Below, one piece after another: positions 36,061 through 44,526 of a DNA stretch of 64,000 bases (the stretch's first letter is position 1; the number at the start of each line of letters is the position of its first letter). The notes beneath the pieces were generated by a model, which did not search any database, was not told where the DNA came from, and saw nothing but the letters and a program-made list of their open reading frames with translations. This DNA is from Bacteroides intestinalis (GTDB taxonomy: Bacteria; Bacteroidota; Bacteroidia; Bacteroidales; Bacteroidaceae): assembly GCF_902364365.1 (NCBI RefSeq), contig NZ_CABJDN010000001.1:1-64000 (forward strand), given 5' to 3'. The position numbers were made by a program, and so were the translations under genes.

Positions 36061-38373
36061 TTACTTGCTTCCGGACAAGATTCCAGTATCGGTATCTCTG
36101 TTGTTGATTCTTCTACCTTGGCTGTTGCGCTTCTTTCCGAAGTCAAGGCTGAAGGATGCATTTACCATGAACAAAAGCCTTAAGTTCTTGGAATACGCTA
36201 ACTGGCGGTAGGGAGCCGACTTTGATAAATTTTCTATTTCCTGTTCATATTTCTTGGTGAACGGATTCAGTACCCCGGCAGAAAGGCTCCATTTCTCCGT
36301 ATTATATCCTGCCATGATGGTGTGCAGTTTTTCCTCTTTAGTCAACGTTTCGCCCCACAGAGTGTGGTTGCTGGTATTCATTTCTGCCATCAGTACCCAG
36401 TTTTTGTACATTGCCATCAGGCTGCCTCGCAGTCCTGCATTGGTGTGTGTATGCGTGTAGGTGTTGCCATAGCTGATATAGCGGTTCAGGAACGGAGTGA
36501 TTTTAATGGAGATATACTCTTTGTAAGGTCGTATTTGTATAGCTGTCTCCAGATTGATCCGGTGGAAACCTTTATGATTCTCGGTAGTGCGGACAAAATA
36601 CCCGTCTTCGTAGTAGGTATTTTCCATAATCGGCTTATTGTCATAGCTATATCTTCCAAATAAATCGACAGATACATACTTGCTGTGCCAACTGGCAGAT
36701 AGTGTATTGGCATAGAATGTAACAGACTTTAAGTCGGGATTTCCTTTGCGTATCTGATACTTATCCATTGCTTGCGAGATGTCGTTCAGGTCGGAGAGGG
36801 AAGGAGCATAGCCCGACATGTATCCGTTGTATCTGAAAAACCACTTCCCGTTTATAGAATACGATAGGCTTAAAGAGGGCTTGACTATATACTTCTCGGA
36901 AGAATACTGCTCCTGGCTGTTATAAGTTCTCATAGCTCCAATCCCTACAGTGTAGTTCAGTGCTTTTATCTTGGATTGATATTCGGTAAATAAGTAAGTT
37001 TCGGCCGTATTCATCGTGATTCTATTTTCTATATTGCCCGAATATCTATTTTGCAAATAGGCCTGTGTATGCTTGATACCTCCGGTAAACTTACCCGTAT
37101 TGAATTGTTTTTCGTAGATACCTTCTCCAATGATGGAGTACTTCTCACCTTTGGTTTCCGAATAGATATCCGTATCGTTGTTGTCATTATTAAGTGCTTT
37201 CTGCATAAAAGTCCGTTCATTCTTGCTATCCAGATAAGAAGCCACTACATCCGCATAGATTGTCTGTTTGTTTTTCAGATTTCTCTGGTAATAGATATCC
37301 AAAGAAGGGATAAGTACTTTGGAGGCGGAAAGGTCGGATATGGAGTAGGAGGTGTCTCCTTCATACAATGTACTGATTCTGTCCGACATGGAACTGGGGG
37401 TATCACTGTATTGGTTTCTGAGAGCAATGTTGAGAAGTTGCTTGTCATTATCCTGATAGCTGTAATTGAGGTTGAAGTTAAGGTTATCATACTTTACTTT
37501 AGTAGGTTCTCCTACTTCTCTATTCTCTTGATAAGCCTCCGGGAAGTGGAAACTTTCATAGTTTTCACGCGTCCACTTCAGATCTCTCTGTCCCCAATAT
37601 ACGGTAGTGCTGAGTTCAGACTTGTTGAAGTGGTATTTGGCTGCGAGGTTATGTTCGCCGTATCCCGTATCGGATACTCCGTTGGTGAGATCAGCAGAGA
37701 TATTTCCTCCCGATTCCCTTCTCTTTACAATGTAGTTCAATACGGCACCTGCATTTCCGTAGCGTGCGCCGGGATTGTCTATATACTCGATGCGGATCAC
37801 ATCTGCCGGGCGGATGGAAATTATTTCAGCTTGAGTCACTTCTACACCGTTAATCCTAAGTTGTACATTGTCTCCTCCGGGAATCGTGATGCTGTTGTCT
37901 ATCGGATTGATTAGGATGCGCGACAGTTGTAGATTTCTCAGTAAGGAAACTCCGTTGGAAGCGGCTTTAGTCTGCATTTCGGTCGGGAGGATAATTTGCC
38001 GGTCGGTCTTTTTGATGATGGGGCTCGCTGTGACGGTAACGCCTTCCAACATTACATTATCGGGTGACAGGGGCAGTTCTCCCAAATTCAGATTGGCTTG
38101 CAGGTTATGGATGGAGAGGCAGGAATTCTCGTATCCGACGCATGAGATGCATAAGATATAATCTCCATTATTTACCTCTTTCAGTAAGAAATAGCCGTCG
38201 TTGTCTGTGGCAGCTCCAGTGATGAATGCCGAGTCTTGAGTCATCAGGCTGACATTGGCATACTCGATGTTCTGATTGTTACTCTCATCGATGATTTTCC
38301 CTGTGATTTTGTTTGCAGCCATCAGGGAGGTGCATAGGAATAATACTCCTAAAATGATACTTAATCTTTTCAT
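36061..38373 (-). CDS. TonB-dependent receptor-like outer-membrane barrel protein
   Basis: A 770-residue outer-membrane protein. The signal peptide MKRLSIILGVLFLCTSLMAA is followed by a carboxypeptidase-regulatory-like domain (KITGKIIDESNNQNIEYANV, about 22-105), a plug (NGVSLLRNLQLSRI, GDNVQLRINGVEV, ARYGNAGAVLNYIVKR, about 110-225) and an OMP_b-brl_3-type barrel. The group is smaller than SusC, has no SusD partner here, and its cargo is unknown. It is divergent from the membrane-bound TPR/LuxR regulator gene, with 280 bp between the starts, which makes regulation by that protein plausible. Confidence 0.85.
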   Translation of the reverse strand: MKRLSIILGVLFLCTSLMAANKITGKIIDESNNQNIEYANVSLMTQDSAFITGAATDNDGYFLLKEVNNGDYILCISCVGYENSCLSIHNLQANLNLGELPLSPDNVMLEGVTVTASPIIKKTDRQIILPTEMQTKAASNGVSLLRNLQLSRILINPIDNSITIPGGDNVQLRINGVEVTQAEIISIRPADVIRIEYIDNPGARYGNAGAVLNYIVKRRESGGNISADLTNGVSDTGYGEHNLAAKYHFNKSELSTTVYWGQRDLKWTRENYESFHFPEAYQENREVGEPTKVKYDNLNFNLNYSYQDNDKQLLNIALRNQYSDTPSSMSDRISTLYEGDTSYSISDLSASKVLIPSLDIYYQRNLKNKQTIYADVVASYLDSKNERTFMQKALNNDNNDTDIYSETKGEKYSIIGEGIYEKQFNTGKFTGGIKHTQAYLQNRYSGNIENRITMNTAETYLFTEYQSKIKALNYTVGIGAMRTYNSQEQYSSEKYIVKPSLSLSYSINGKWFFRYNGYMSGYAPSLSDLNDISQAMDKYQIRKGNPDLKSVTFYANTLSASWHSKYVSVDLFGRYSYDNKPIMENTYYEDGYFVRTTENHKGFHRINLETAIQIRPYKEYISIKITPFLNRYISYGNTYTHTHTNAGLRGSLMAMYKNWVLMAEMNTSNHTLWGETLTKEEKLHTIMAGYNTEKWSLSAGVLNPFTKKYEQEIENLSKSAPYRQLAYSKNLRLLFMVNASFSLDFGKKRNSQGRRINNRDTDTGILSGSK

Positions 38374-38417
38374 TTTTCTTATTATTTTTAGTGATTATTT
38401 CTGTTCTTTGAACATGA

Positions 38418-38425
38418 CAAAGGTA
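38418..38425 (-). promoter_or_regulatory. -7 box of the TonB-type receptor gene
   Basis: The minus strand reads TACCTTTG, an exact TAnnTTTG match, 44 bp before the start codon. The -33 position is not convincing. Confidence 0.4.
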
Positions 38426-38615
38426 GAGCGATAGAAACAGAAAAGTAGTTTATATGCGGCACTAAATAAACTGCAATGACTTTTGCAACTATTTGAAAAT
38501 TAAAGGGTTTTGAACTATGTTTTATGAAAAAGTTTATATCTTCCCATTTCAGGTTTATATATAAAGAAAAGTGCAAAAAAAGGGAGACCGTAACTTCCGT
38601 TAATTGATAAATATC

Positions 38616-38623
38616 TATCTTTG
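38616..38623 (+). promoter_or_regulatory. -7 box of the TPR/LuxR-type regulator gene
   Basis: TATCTTTG lies 30 bp before ATG 38654 and supports that start over the open frame from 38621. No clear -33 TTTG is present. Confidence 0.45.
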
Positions 38624-38653
38624 CAAAGACTTAAAGCAAGAAGGAAAAACGGC

Positions 38654-40321
38654 ATGAAAGCATTGAAACATGGTTTGATAGGTTGGGTATGCGTGTTGGC
38701 ATTGGCAGCATGTGCAGAAGCCCTGCCATCGCAACGCATCCAGATAGAAAAGGCGGAGCAGATGTTACAGCAGAATGCAGAGGAGGCGATTGCTCTGCTT
38801 CGGTCGGTGAAAGATCCCGAAATATTGCCGGATTCATTGCGGGCACGGTTTGCATTGGCTATGGGGCAAGCCCACTATAATGCGCATTGGGTGATGAATG
38901 AAGACTCTTTGCTGTTATACGCTCTGGATTATTATGGAAGACCGGATGTGGGTGACACATTGCGCTTGCTGCGTACCTACAAACTGGCGGCGCATTACTT
39001 CTACGATAGCGAGAGATATAAAGAAGCCACTGAGATGATGGTTGAAGGAAATCGCATTGCAGCCCTGCGCGGCGATACGGCTGCCCGTCTTGATTTGCTG
39101 CGGTCTGTAGAGAATATAGGGGAAGGTAATGATGATTTTGAAGGTCTGATACGCCTACAGAAGCAATTGATAGCTATAGAGCCTGATTCCACCCGACAAT
39201 ATAATAACTACAACAGCCTGGCGATATCGTACTACTGTGCAAATCAGAATGATTCTGCGCTGCTGGCTCTCCGTAAAGCTACTGAATGCCTGTATACCTC
39301 CACAGACTCTTTGAAGGCATTGTACTATGTGATGCGCAACTATGCTGATATACTGAGCGATTCCGGAAAGAATCGGGAAGCCATCAATTTGCAGCGCCAT
39401 AGTTTACAAGAATATAAAGAAACGAAACATCCTTTCGAGTCCTTATCTTATTATGCTCTTTCGCGTTATTTTCTGAATATGGGTCAGATGGATTCCGCTC
39501 GCTACTATATACAAATGGGAGATAGCGTGCGTTCACCCTACATTGACCAGGACTTGTCGTTGGCTAACTTTTATCTGGTACAGAAAACGTTGATGAATTA
39601 TACGGATAGCCGCTCTTTTACAATTCGGGATGTGGCGTTCTTCTCAAACCGGCTGTATAACAACTTTATCCGTGACCAGCGGGTGATAGCCCAAAAAGGA
39701 AAGGTACAACTGTTACTGCAACAGCAGAATATGAATCTCCAATTGGAAAAGCAGAAAGAACGAACCTTTTTTGTCGGATTGGTGGCTCTCTGTATTTTGT
39801 TGTTGCTGGCTGTTGCCTGGTATTTGCAGAGAAGAAAGCATTTGCTTGTAGAGAAAGAAGAAGAATTGGAAGCCTTGCGCCGTTTGTTGAATGAGACGGA
39901 AGGCGATGAAAGCGGCAATAATGATAAGTTTGTCAAGAAGATGCTGCTTCAGCAGTTAGGTCTGATACGTATTGTGGCTACGAATCCCAGTTCCGATCAT
40001 CAGGAGCTATTGGTACAGATGGGACGGATAGCCAATAAAGATGTAGCGGTAGATGATTTGCTGGTTTGGAGTGATTTATATAAGACTATTGATATGGTGC
40101 ATGATGGCTTTTATACCCGTATCAGTCAGAAGTATGGAAATATCCTGAATGAAAAGGAACTGCAACTCTGCTGTTTGTTGAAGTCGGACTTTTCAACGAA
40201 AGAGATTAGTGTGGTTATTCAGCAAAGCATACGGACGGTGTATCAACGTAAGACGGTTATACGGCAGAAATTGGGTATGGAAGAAAAAGAGGATATTGCT
40301 GAATTTCTTTCTAGGAGATAG
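38654..40321 (+). CDS. Membrane-bound TPR regulator with C-terminal LuxR-type helix-turn-helix
   Basis: A 555-residue protein. An SPII-like signal (VLALAACAEALP) precedes TPR-type helices in the periplasm (about 25-345). One transmembrane helix is at about 370-392 (FVGLVALCILLLLAVAWYLQ), followed by a coiled coil and a C-terminal winged or LuxR-type helix-turn-helix (LNEKELQLCCLLKSDFSTKE, then SIRTVYQRKTVIRQKLG; about 498-542). The layout predicts direct control of transcription from the membrane without phosphorelay. The divergent TonB-type receptor gene is the obvious candidate target. If the lipobox Cys is used, the topology would need two membrane anchors; the signal may instead stay uncleaved. 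Confidence 0.8.
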   Translation: MKALKHGLIGWVCVLALAACAEALPSQRIQIEKAEQMLQQNAEEAIALLRSVKDPEILPDSLRARFALAMGQAHYNAHWVMNEDSLLLYALDYYGRPDVGDTLRLLRTYKLAAHYFYDSERYKEATEMMVEGNRIAALRGDTAARLDLLRSVENIGEGNDDFEGLIRLQKQLIAIEPDSTRQYNNYNSLAISYYCANQNDSALLALRKATECLYTSTDSLKALYYVMRNYADILSDSGKNREAINLQRHSLQEYKETKHPFESLSYYALSRYFLNMGQMDSARYYIQMGDSVRSPYIDQDLSLANFYLVQKTLMNYTDSRSFTIRDVAFFSNRLYNNFIRDQRVIAQKGKVQLLLQQQNMNLQLEKQKERTFFVGLVALCILLLLAVAWYLQRRKHLLVEKEEELEALRRLLNETEGDESGNNDKFVKKMLLQQLGLIRIVATNPSSDHQELLVQMGRIANKDVAVDDLLVWSDLYKTIDMVHDGFYTRISQKYGNILNEKELQLCCLLKSDFSTKEISVVIQQSIRTVYQRKTVIRQKLGMEEKEDIAEFLSRR

Positions 40322-40369
40322 GTACGCGGACGACGTGTTCGTCCACCTAATCCGTATCGTCCGCGTACC
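40321..40369. terminator. Bidirectional terminator between the regulator and ahpF genes
   Basis: Arms GGTACGCGGACGA (40321-40333) and TCGTCCGCGTACC (40357-40369) pair over 13 bp. The left arm begins at the last base of the regulator stop codon, and the ahpF stop is 3 bp beyond the right arm. Confidence 0.75.
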
Positions 40370-40372
40370 TAT

Positions 40373-41932
40373 TTATGCAATTCCCCGGATGCGGTCATCA
40401 AATGCCGACAGTGCCGCCTTTGCACCTTCACCCATTGCAATTACTATCTGTTTGTAGGGAACGTTCGAAACATCTCCTGCCGCATAAACTCCCGGAAGCG
40501 TGGTGCGGCAAAAAGCATCGATCTTGATTTCGCCTATCGGAGTCGTTTCCAGCATGTCACGGAAAGGAGCGCTATTGGCTGCCAGACCAATCTGTACGAA
40601 GATGCCATCCAATGGAAAATCCCGTTCTTCGCCACTTACGCGATCTTTGACGCGGATACCTGTTACCTTATCTCCGTTTCCCACTACTTTCGTAGTCTGT
40701 GAGGAAGTGAATATTTCAACATTTGGCAGACTTTGAGCTTTCTCCTGTAGCACCTGATCAGCTCTGAGACTATCCGCAAATTCAAAGACAGTCACTTTCC
40801 GGCAGATACCTGCCAAGTCGATGGCTGCTTCTATACCGGAGTTTCCGCCACCGATAACGGCTACGTCTTTTCCCTGATAGAACGGCCCGTCGCAATGCGG
40901 ACAAAAAGCAACTCCTCTGCCTATGTATTCCGTTTCACCTTCCACATTCAGTTTGCGCCAGCTTGCACCGGTAGCAATAATTACACTGGGAGATATGAAT
41001 ACTTCACCGCCCACTACTGAAATCCTTTTTTCTTTTCCTTGAAGTTCCGCCTTCTCTATCTTACGGTCTTCAAACAAGTCGATGGGATAATGATTGATAT
41101 GGCTTCTTAAATTGTCTGCCAACTGTGCACCTGTAGTCTGTGGCACGGAAATCAGATTCTCGATTCCTACGGTTTCCTTTACCTGACCACCGATCTTTTC
41201 AGCTACAATGGCTACCCGTAATCCCTTGCGGGCTGAATAAATCGCAGCTGAGGCACCTGCCGGCCCACCGCCTAATACAAGGACATCATAAGTCCGTGAG
41301 ATAGGTTCTGCATTTCCCACAGGTTCGGAGCCGAACATTTCTTCCAGCTTCTGCAGAAGTTCGCCTAAAGTGCCGCGTCCTACATGAAGCAATTTACCGT
41401 TGGCATAGACGGACGGTACACCTTGTATTTTCAGTGCATCCACTTCTTTTTGGAAAAGGGCACCGTCTATCATTTCATGTGTGACCTGCCCGTTCAGCAA
41501 AGCCATTATATTCAGGGCCTGCACCACATCGGGGCAGTTGGTACATGTCAATGATACATAAGTCTGCAATGAAATGGGCCCTTTCAACGCCTGAATGCGT
41601 CGGCTGATGGCTTCATCAGGAAGATTTTTCCCCTTTCCATCTGCATTCAGTACTGCCAGAAGCAAAGATGTGAATTCATGACCGTTCGGTATTCCGCGGA
41701 ATTTGACACCGGTTTCTTTCCCGTTTTTCAGCAAAGAGAATTCCAGCTTCGGTTCTTCGGTTTCAGTAACCTCACAGGAGAGTTTATCGGAACATCCTGC
41801 TACATCTTTCAGCAACTCTGTCAGCTCCTGCGCGCTTTCGTGCCGTGGATGGCAGGTGATATGAAAAGTGTACTGCGCTTCCAGGTTTTGGAAGACGCTG
41901 CGTACTTGGTTTAAAATGCTTGTTTCTAACAT
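40373..41932 (-). CDS. ahpF: Alkyl hydroperoxide reductase subunit F (AhpF)
   Basis: A 519-residue flavoprotein that passes electrons from NADH to AhpC. The N-terminal double thioredoxin-fold domain carries CTNC (Cys130, Cys133). The FAD-binding part starts near 210 ([20 protein letters not shown]), the second redox pair is FCPHCDG near 345, the NAD-binding motif is [19 protein letters not shown] and the C-terminal FAD motif is [10 protein letters not shown]. It is downstream of ahpC by 90 bp, with a hairpin terminator between, so less AhpF than AhpC is expected. Confidence 0.95.
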   Translation of the reverse strand: MLETSILNQVRSVFQNLEAQYTFHITCHPRHESAQELTELLKDVAGCSDKLSCEVTETEEPKLEFSLLKNGKETGVKFRGIPNGHEFTSLLLAVLNADGKGKNLPDEAISRRIQALKGPISLQTYVSLTCTNCPDVVQALNIMALLNGQVTHEMIDGALFQKEVDALKIQGVPSVYANGKLLHVGRGTLGELLQKLEEMFGSEPVGNAEPISRTYDVLVLGGGPAGASAAIYSARKGLRVAIVAEKIGGQVKETVGIENLISVPQTTGAQLADNLRSHINHYPIDLFEDRKIEKAELQGKEKRISVVGGEVFISPSVIIATGASWRKLNVEGETEYIGRGVAFCPHCDGPFYQGKDVAVIGGGNSGIEAAIDLAGICRKVTVFEFADSLRADQVLQEKAQSLPNVEIFTSSQTTKVVGNGDKVTGIRVKDRVSGEERDFPLDGIFVQIGLAANSAPFRDMLETTPIGEIKIDAFCRTTLPGVYAAGDVSNVPYKQIVIAMGEGAKAALSAFDDRIRGIA

Positions 41933-41960
41933 AACAGTATTATACTAATGTAAGATAAAA

Positions 41961-41999
41961 GAGGTCCCCTCTATGTGTGCAATGGATAAAGGGGACCTC
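41961..41999 (-). terminator. Internal hairpin terminator between ahpC and ahpF
   Basis: Arms GAGGTCCCCT (41961-41970) and AGGGGACCTC (41990-41999) pair over 10 bp. Read on the minus strand it is followed by TTTTATCTT. Placed within the ahpC-ahpF unit, it should make part of the mRNA end after ahpC. Confidence 0.65.
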
Positions 42000-42022
42000 G
42001 CTAATAAAAAAGGGATGTGAAC

Positions 42023-42589
42023 TTAAATTTTACCAACCAAATCTATACTTGGTTTCAGTGTTTCGCCGCCTTTCTTCCATTTTGCGGGACATACTTCACC
42101 GTCGTGTGTTGCAACGAACTGTGCTGCTTCTACCTTGCGGAGAAGTTCGTCGGCATTACGTCCGATGTTATTGTCCTGTATTTCGGCAATCTTGATTTTG
42201 CCTTCGGGGTTCACGACAAATGTGCCGCGGTAAGCCATACCTTCTTCTTCAATCATTACGCCGAATGCACGTGTCAGCACGCCTGTAGGGTCTGCCAGCA
42301 TCGGATACTTGATCTTACGGATACTTTCGGATGCATCGTGCCATGCTTTGTGCACGAAGTGAGAGTCGGTACTTACCGAGTATACCTCTACACCCATTGC
42401 CTGGAATTGCTCGTATTTTTCAGCGATGTCCACCAGTTCGGTAGGGCACACAAACGTAAAGTCTGCGGGATAGAAGAAGAAAATAGCCCACTTGCCTTTT
42501 ACGTCTTCGTTAGTTACTGTTTTGAAACTTCCGTTCTGGAATGCCTGAACTTTGAATTCAGGAAGCTGAGAATTGATAATTGGTTCCAT
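42023..42589 (-). CDS. ahpC: Peroxiredoxin AhpC (alkyl hydroperoxide reductase subunit C)
   Basis: A 188-residue typical 2-Cys peroxiredoxin that reduces hydrogen peroxide and organic peroxides in the cytoplasm and is recycled by AhpF. The peroxidatic Cys48 is in DFTFVCPTE and the resolving Cys167 is in GEVCPAKW. The frame extends upstream to 42721, but ATG 42589 (MEPIINSQLPEF) matches the family start and follows the promoter. An OxyR-type site lies just upstream of the promoter. Confidence 0.96.
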   Translation of the reverse strand: MEPIINSQLPEFKVQAFQNGSFKTVTNEDVKGKWAIFFFYPADFTFVCPTELVDIAEKYEQFQAMGVEVYSVSTDSHFVHKAWHDASESIRKIKYPMLADPTGVLTRAFGVMIEEEGMAYRGTFVVNPEGKIKIAEIQDNNIGRNADELLRKVEAAQFVATHDGEVCPAKWKKGGETLKPSIDLVGKI

Positions 42590-42636
42590 AATCTTTTTTG
42601 TTTTAAAAGGTTTAGTACTTTGTTTTTTCGATGATG

Positions 42637-42669
42637 CAAAAATATAGCATCTTTTGCCGATAGAACAAA
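42637..42669 (-). promoter_or_regulatory. ahpC promoter
   Basis: On the minus strand TTTG (42669-42666), a 21-bp gap and TATTTTTG (42644-42637) match the Bacteroides -33/-7 pair. The start codon is 47 bp downstream. Confidence 0.65.
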
Positions 42670-42676
42670 AAAAACG

Positions 42677-42712
42677 ATTGAAAAGATTTATGGGCCGATA
42701 GACGAAATCTAT
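42677..42712 (-). promoter_or_regulatory. OxyR-type operator of ahpC
   Basis: ATAG-N7-CTAT (42698-42712) is a perfect OxyR half-site, and ATTG-N7-TTAT (42677-42691) is a weaker one, with starts 21 bp apart. It lies directly upstream of the ahpC -33 box and overlaps the oxyR stop codon. The E. coli consensus has 22 bp between half-sites. Confidence 0.6.
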
Positions 42713-43635
42713 ACAACGCACTGAGTTGCCCGCAGGGACAGCATTTCGCGGGGTACAGACGCTTGTATTTCTTTTGTGAGTACCTCCAATAAAGTGGTTC
42801 GTATGAAGTGCTCGTTGGTGATGAGAATGATCTGCCGGGTAGGAGTAGGAATGGCAAAGGGGCGCACCAACTCTTTCTGTGTATCGTTGAGCTGATCGAT
42901 GGCAAGTTCGGGAATGAAGGTAACGCCTTTACCGCTTTCCACCATGCGCATGAATGTCTCCATGCTACCCAGATGATAAGCGATCTGGCTGGCTTGCGCC
43001 GCCTTCATCTGGCAGAAGCGGACTAACTGGTCGCGGAAGCAATGTCCCTCGTCAAGCATCCAAAGCTGTTCGTCGCTGAGATCGGAGGTGCGGATAATCT
43101 TATTTTCGAACAGTTTGCTTTCGCGCGCGATATAAGCATAGAATTGTTCGTAGAATAAAGGTATCTGGCGGAAGTCATCCTTTTCAGGCAGGGTGGCGAT
43201 AATGCCGGCATCTATGTCTCCTTTCATAAGAGCCTGTTTGATGTCCTTCGTCTTCATCTCCGTTACGCGGATATCCAGTTTAGGATATTTCTTCATCAGT
43301 TGCGGAAAGAAGCGGGGCAACAGATAAGGAGCGATGGTGGGGAGTATACCTAACTTAAAGACACCCGACAAGGAGTGCTTCTCTTCTTCAATAATATCCT
43401 TTATATGGCCTGCCTGTTCCAATACGATACGGGCTTGCTCTATTACAAGTTGTCCGACGGGAGTAGGGCAGATGGGCTGTTGGTTGCGGTCGAATATCTT
43501 GGTGTCCAGCTCGTCTTCCAGTTTCTGTATCATGGCACTCAGGGTGGGTTGAGTTACACGGCAATGTTCCGCAGCTTTGGCGAAATGGCGGAACTGATTA
43601 ACGGCAAGAATGTATTCCAGTTGTTGTAAAGTCAT
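42709..43635 (-). CDS. oxyR: Peroxide sensor and regulator OxyR (LysR family)
   Basis: A 308-residue LysR-type regulator. The N-terminal winged helix (EYILAVNQFRHFAKAAEHCR) is followed by the sensor domain with DEGHCFRDQLVRFC. The two cysteines fall at residues 199 and 208, the same positions as the disulfide pair of E. coli OxyR, so direct peroxide sensing is very likely. It is flanked by its usual targets: ahpC downstream on the same strand and dps divergent. The only good -7 box (TATCTTTG on the minus strand, 43686-43679) lies inside the operator, suggesting autorepression. Confidence 0.95.
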   Translation of the reverse strand: MTLQQLEYILAVNQFRHFAKAAEHCRVTQPTLSAMIQKLEDELDTKIFDRNQQPICPTPVGQLVIEQARIVLEQAGHIKDIIEEEKHSLSGVFKLGILPTIAPYLLPRFFPQLMKKYPKLDIRVTEMKTKDIKQALMKGDIDAGIIATLPEKDDFRQIPLFYEQFYAYIARESKLFENKIIRTSDLSDEQLWMLDEGHCFRDQLVRFCQMKAAQASQIAYHLGSMETFMRMVESGKGVTFIPELAIDQLNDTQKELVRPFAIPTPTRQIILITNEHFIRTTLLEVLTKEIQASVPREMLSLRATQCVV

Positions 43636-43662
43636 GATGAATAAGGGGTTTGAACGGGTTAT

Positions 43663-43698
43663 ATAGATTCTGTCTATGCAAAGATAGAAATTATCTGT
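43663..43698. promoter_or_regulatory. OxyR operator between oxyR and dps, overlapping the oxyR -7 box
   Basis: ATAG-N7-CTAT (43663-43677) and ATAG-N7-CTGT (43684-43698) are two OxyR tetrads with starts 21 bp apart. Minus-strand TATCTTTG (43686-43679), the likely oxyR -7 box, sits between and within them. The right edge touches the dps -33 box, which suits activation of dps and repression of oxyR from one site. Confidence 0.65.
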
Positions 43699-43729
43699 TT
43701 GACAAGCATGGGTTTCCGCCTTATCTTTG
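43698..43729 (+). promoter_or_regulatory. dps promoter
   Basis: TTTG (43698-43701), a 20-bp gap and TATCTTTG (43722-43729) match the Bacteroides consensus fully. The start codon is 46 bp downstream. Confidence 0.75.
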
Positions 43730-43775
43730 TCTCAGAAAAAAGAAAAACAGTATAAATTATTAAAACCATAAAATT

Positions 43776-44267
43776 ATGAAGACTTTAAATTACATCAAGT
43801 TAAATGAATCGGGAGTAGCTAACGTAGTATCTGCATTGCATCAACTTTTGGCAGATTTCCAGGTATATTACACGAATCTGCGCGGTTTCCACTGGAACAT
43901 CAAGGGACATGGTTTCTTCGTATTGCACGAGAAGTTTGAAAGTATGTATGACGACGCAGCCGAGAAGGTGGACGAAATTGCAGAACGTATTCTGATGTTG
44001 GGTGGTGTACCCGAAAACAAGTTCAGCGAATACCTGAAAGTTGCAAAGGTCAAAGAAGTATCTGACGTGGCTTGCGGCAGCGATGCGGTCAGCAATATTC
44101 TTGAAACTTACGGATACCTCATTGGTGAGGAAAGAAAGATCATTGAACTGGCTAATGAAGCAGGCGACGACGTTACTGCCGACCTGATGACAGGCTATCT
44201 GAAAGAACAGGAAAAGATGGTTTGGATGCTGGTTGCTTTCAGCACAAAAGGATGCACAAACAAATAA
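43776..44267 (+). CDS. dps: Dps family ferritin-like DNA-protecting protein
   Basis: A 163-residue protein that forms 12-subunit shells, oxidises Fe(II) with peroxide and protects DNA. The ferroxidase ligands typical of Dps are visible in GFHWNIKGHGFFVLHEKFES and MYDDAAEKVDEIAERILMLG. The length is typical. It is divergent from oxyR and has a full promoter next to an OxyR site. Confidence 0.95.
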   Translation: MKTLNYIKLNESGVANVVSALHQLLADFQVYYTNLRGFHWNIKGHGFFVLHEKFESMYDDAAEKVDEIAERILMLGGVPENKFSEYLKVAKVKEVSDVACGSDAVSNILETYGYLIGEERKIIELANEAGDDVTADLMTGYLKEQEKMVWMLVAFSTKGCTNK

Positions 44268-44295
44268 TATATAGGTTTAGGTGATAAATGATGGA

Positions 44296-44333
44296 AAGGT
44301 GATAGAGTGGTGGAAAAACTGCTTTATCACCTT
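44296..44333 (+). terminator. Possible dps terminator
   Basis: Arms AAGGTGATA (44296-44304) and TATCACCTT (44325-44333) pair over 9 bp. The following sequence is only partly T-rich (ATCTTAT), so strength is doubtful. Confidence 0.45.
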
Positions 44334-44399
44334 ATCTTATATGTATAAGTTCCGATGGATTGTATCTATTTGTGTAGGATTAATGATTCTTTTCGTGAA

Positions 44400-44457
44400 T
44401 TAATCTATGCTTAACCCATAGTTAAGCGATTACTTAACCTTCCTCTACTTACTTTAG
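44400..44457 (+). promoter_or_regulatory. Phased TTAA operator array and promoter of the GH92 gene
   Basis: TTAA begins at 44400, 44411, 44422 and 44434 (11, 11 and 12 bp apart) and is followed 16 bp after the last start by TACTTTAG (44450-44457), a near match to the -7 box. There is no -33 TTTG. The same layout occurs at both other PUL2 promoters. I infer binding by the SARP-like regulator encoded at 58620-61247. Confidence 0.5.
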
Positions 44458-44526
44458 CAGTGAAATTTTGATTATGGGTGTTCCAGACAGACACTTGAAT
44501 ACTTAAATAAAATCTTTTTACTGCTT

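Noticed and set aside
37051..37914. 287-codon plus-strand open frame
   Set aside because: It is antisense to the TonB-type receptor gene and its residue use is typical of a shadow frame.
42017..42634. 205-codon plus-strand open frame rich in Cys and Phe
   Set aside because: It is the antisense shadow of ahpC, which has an unmistakable peroxiredoxin sequence.
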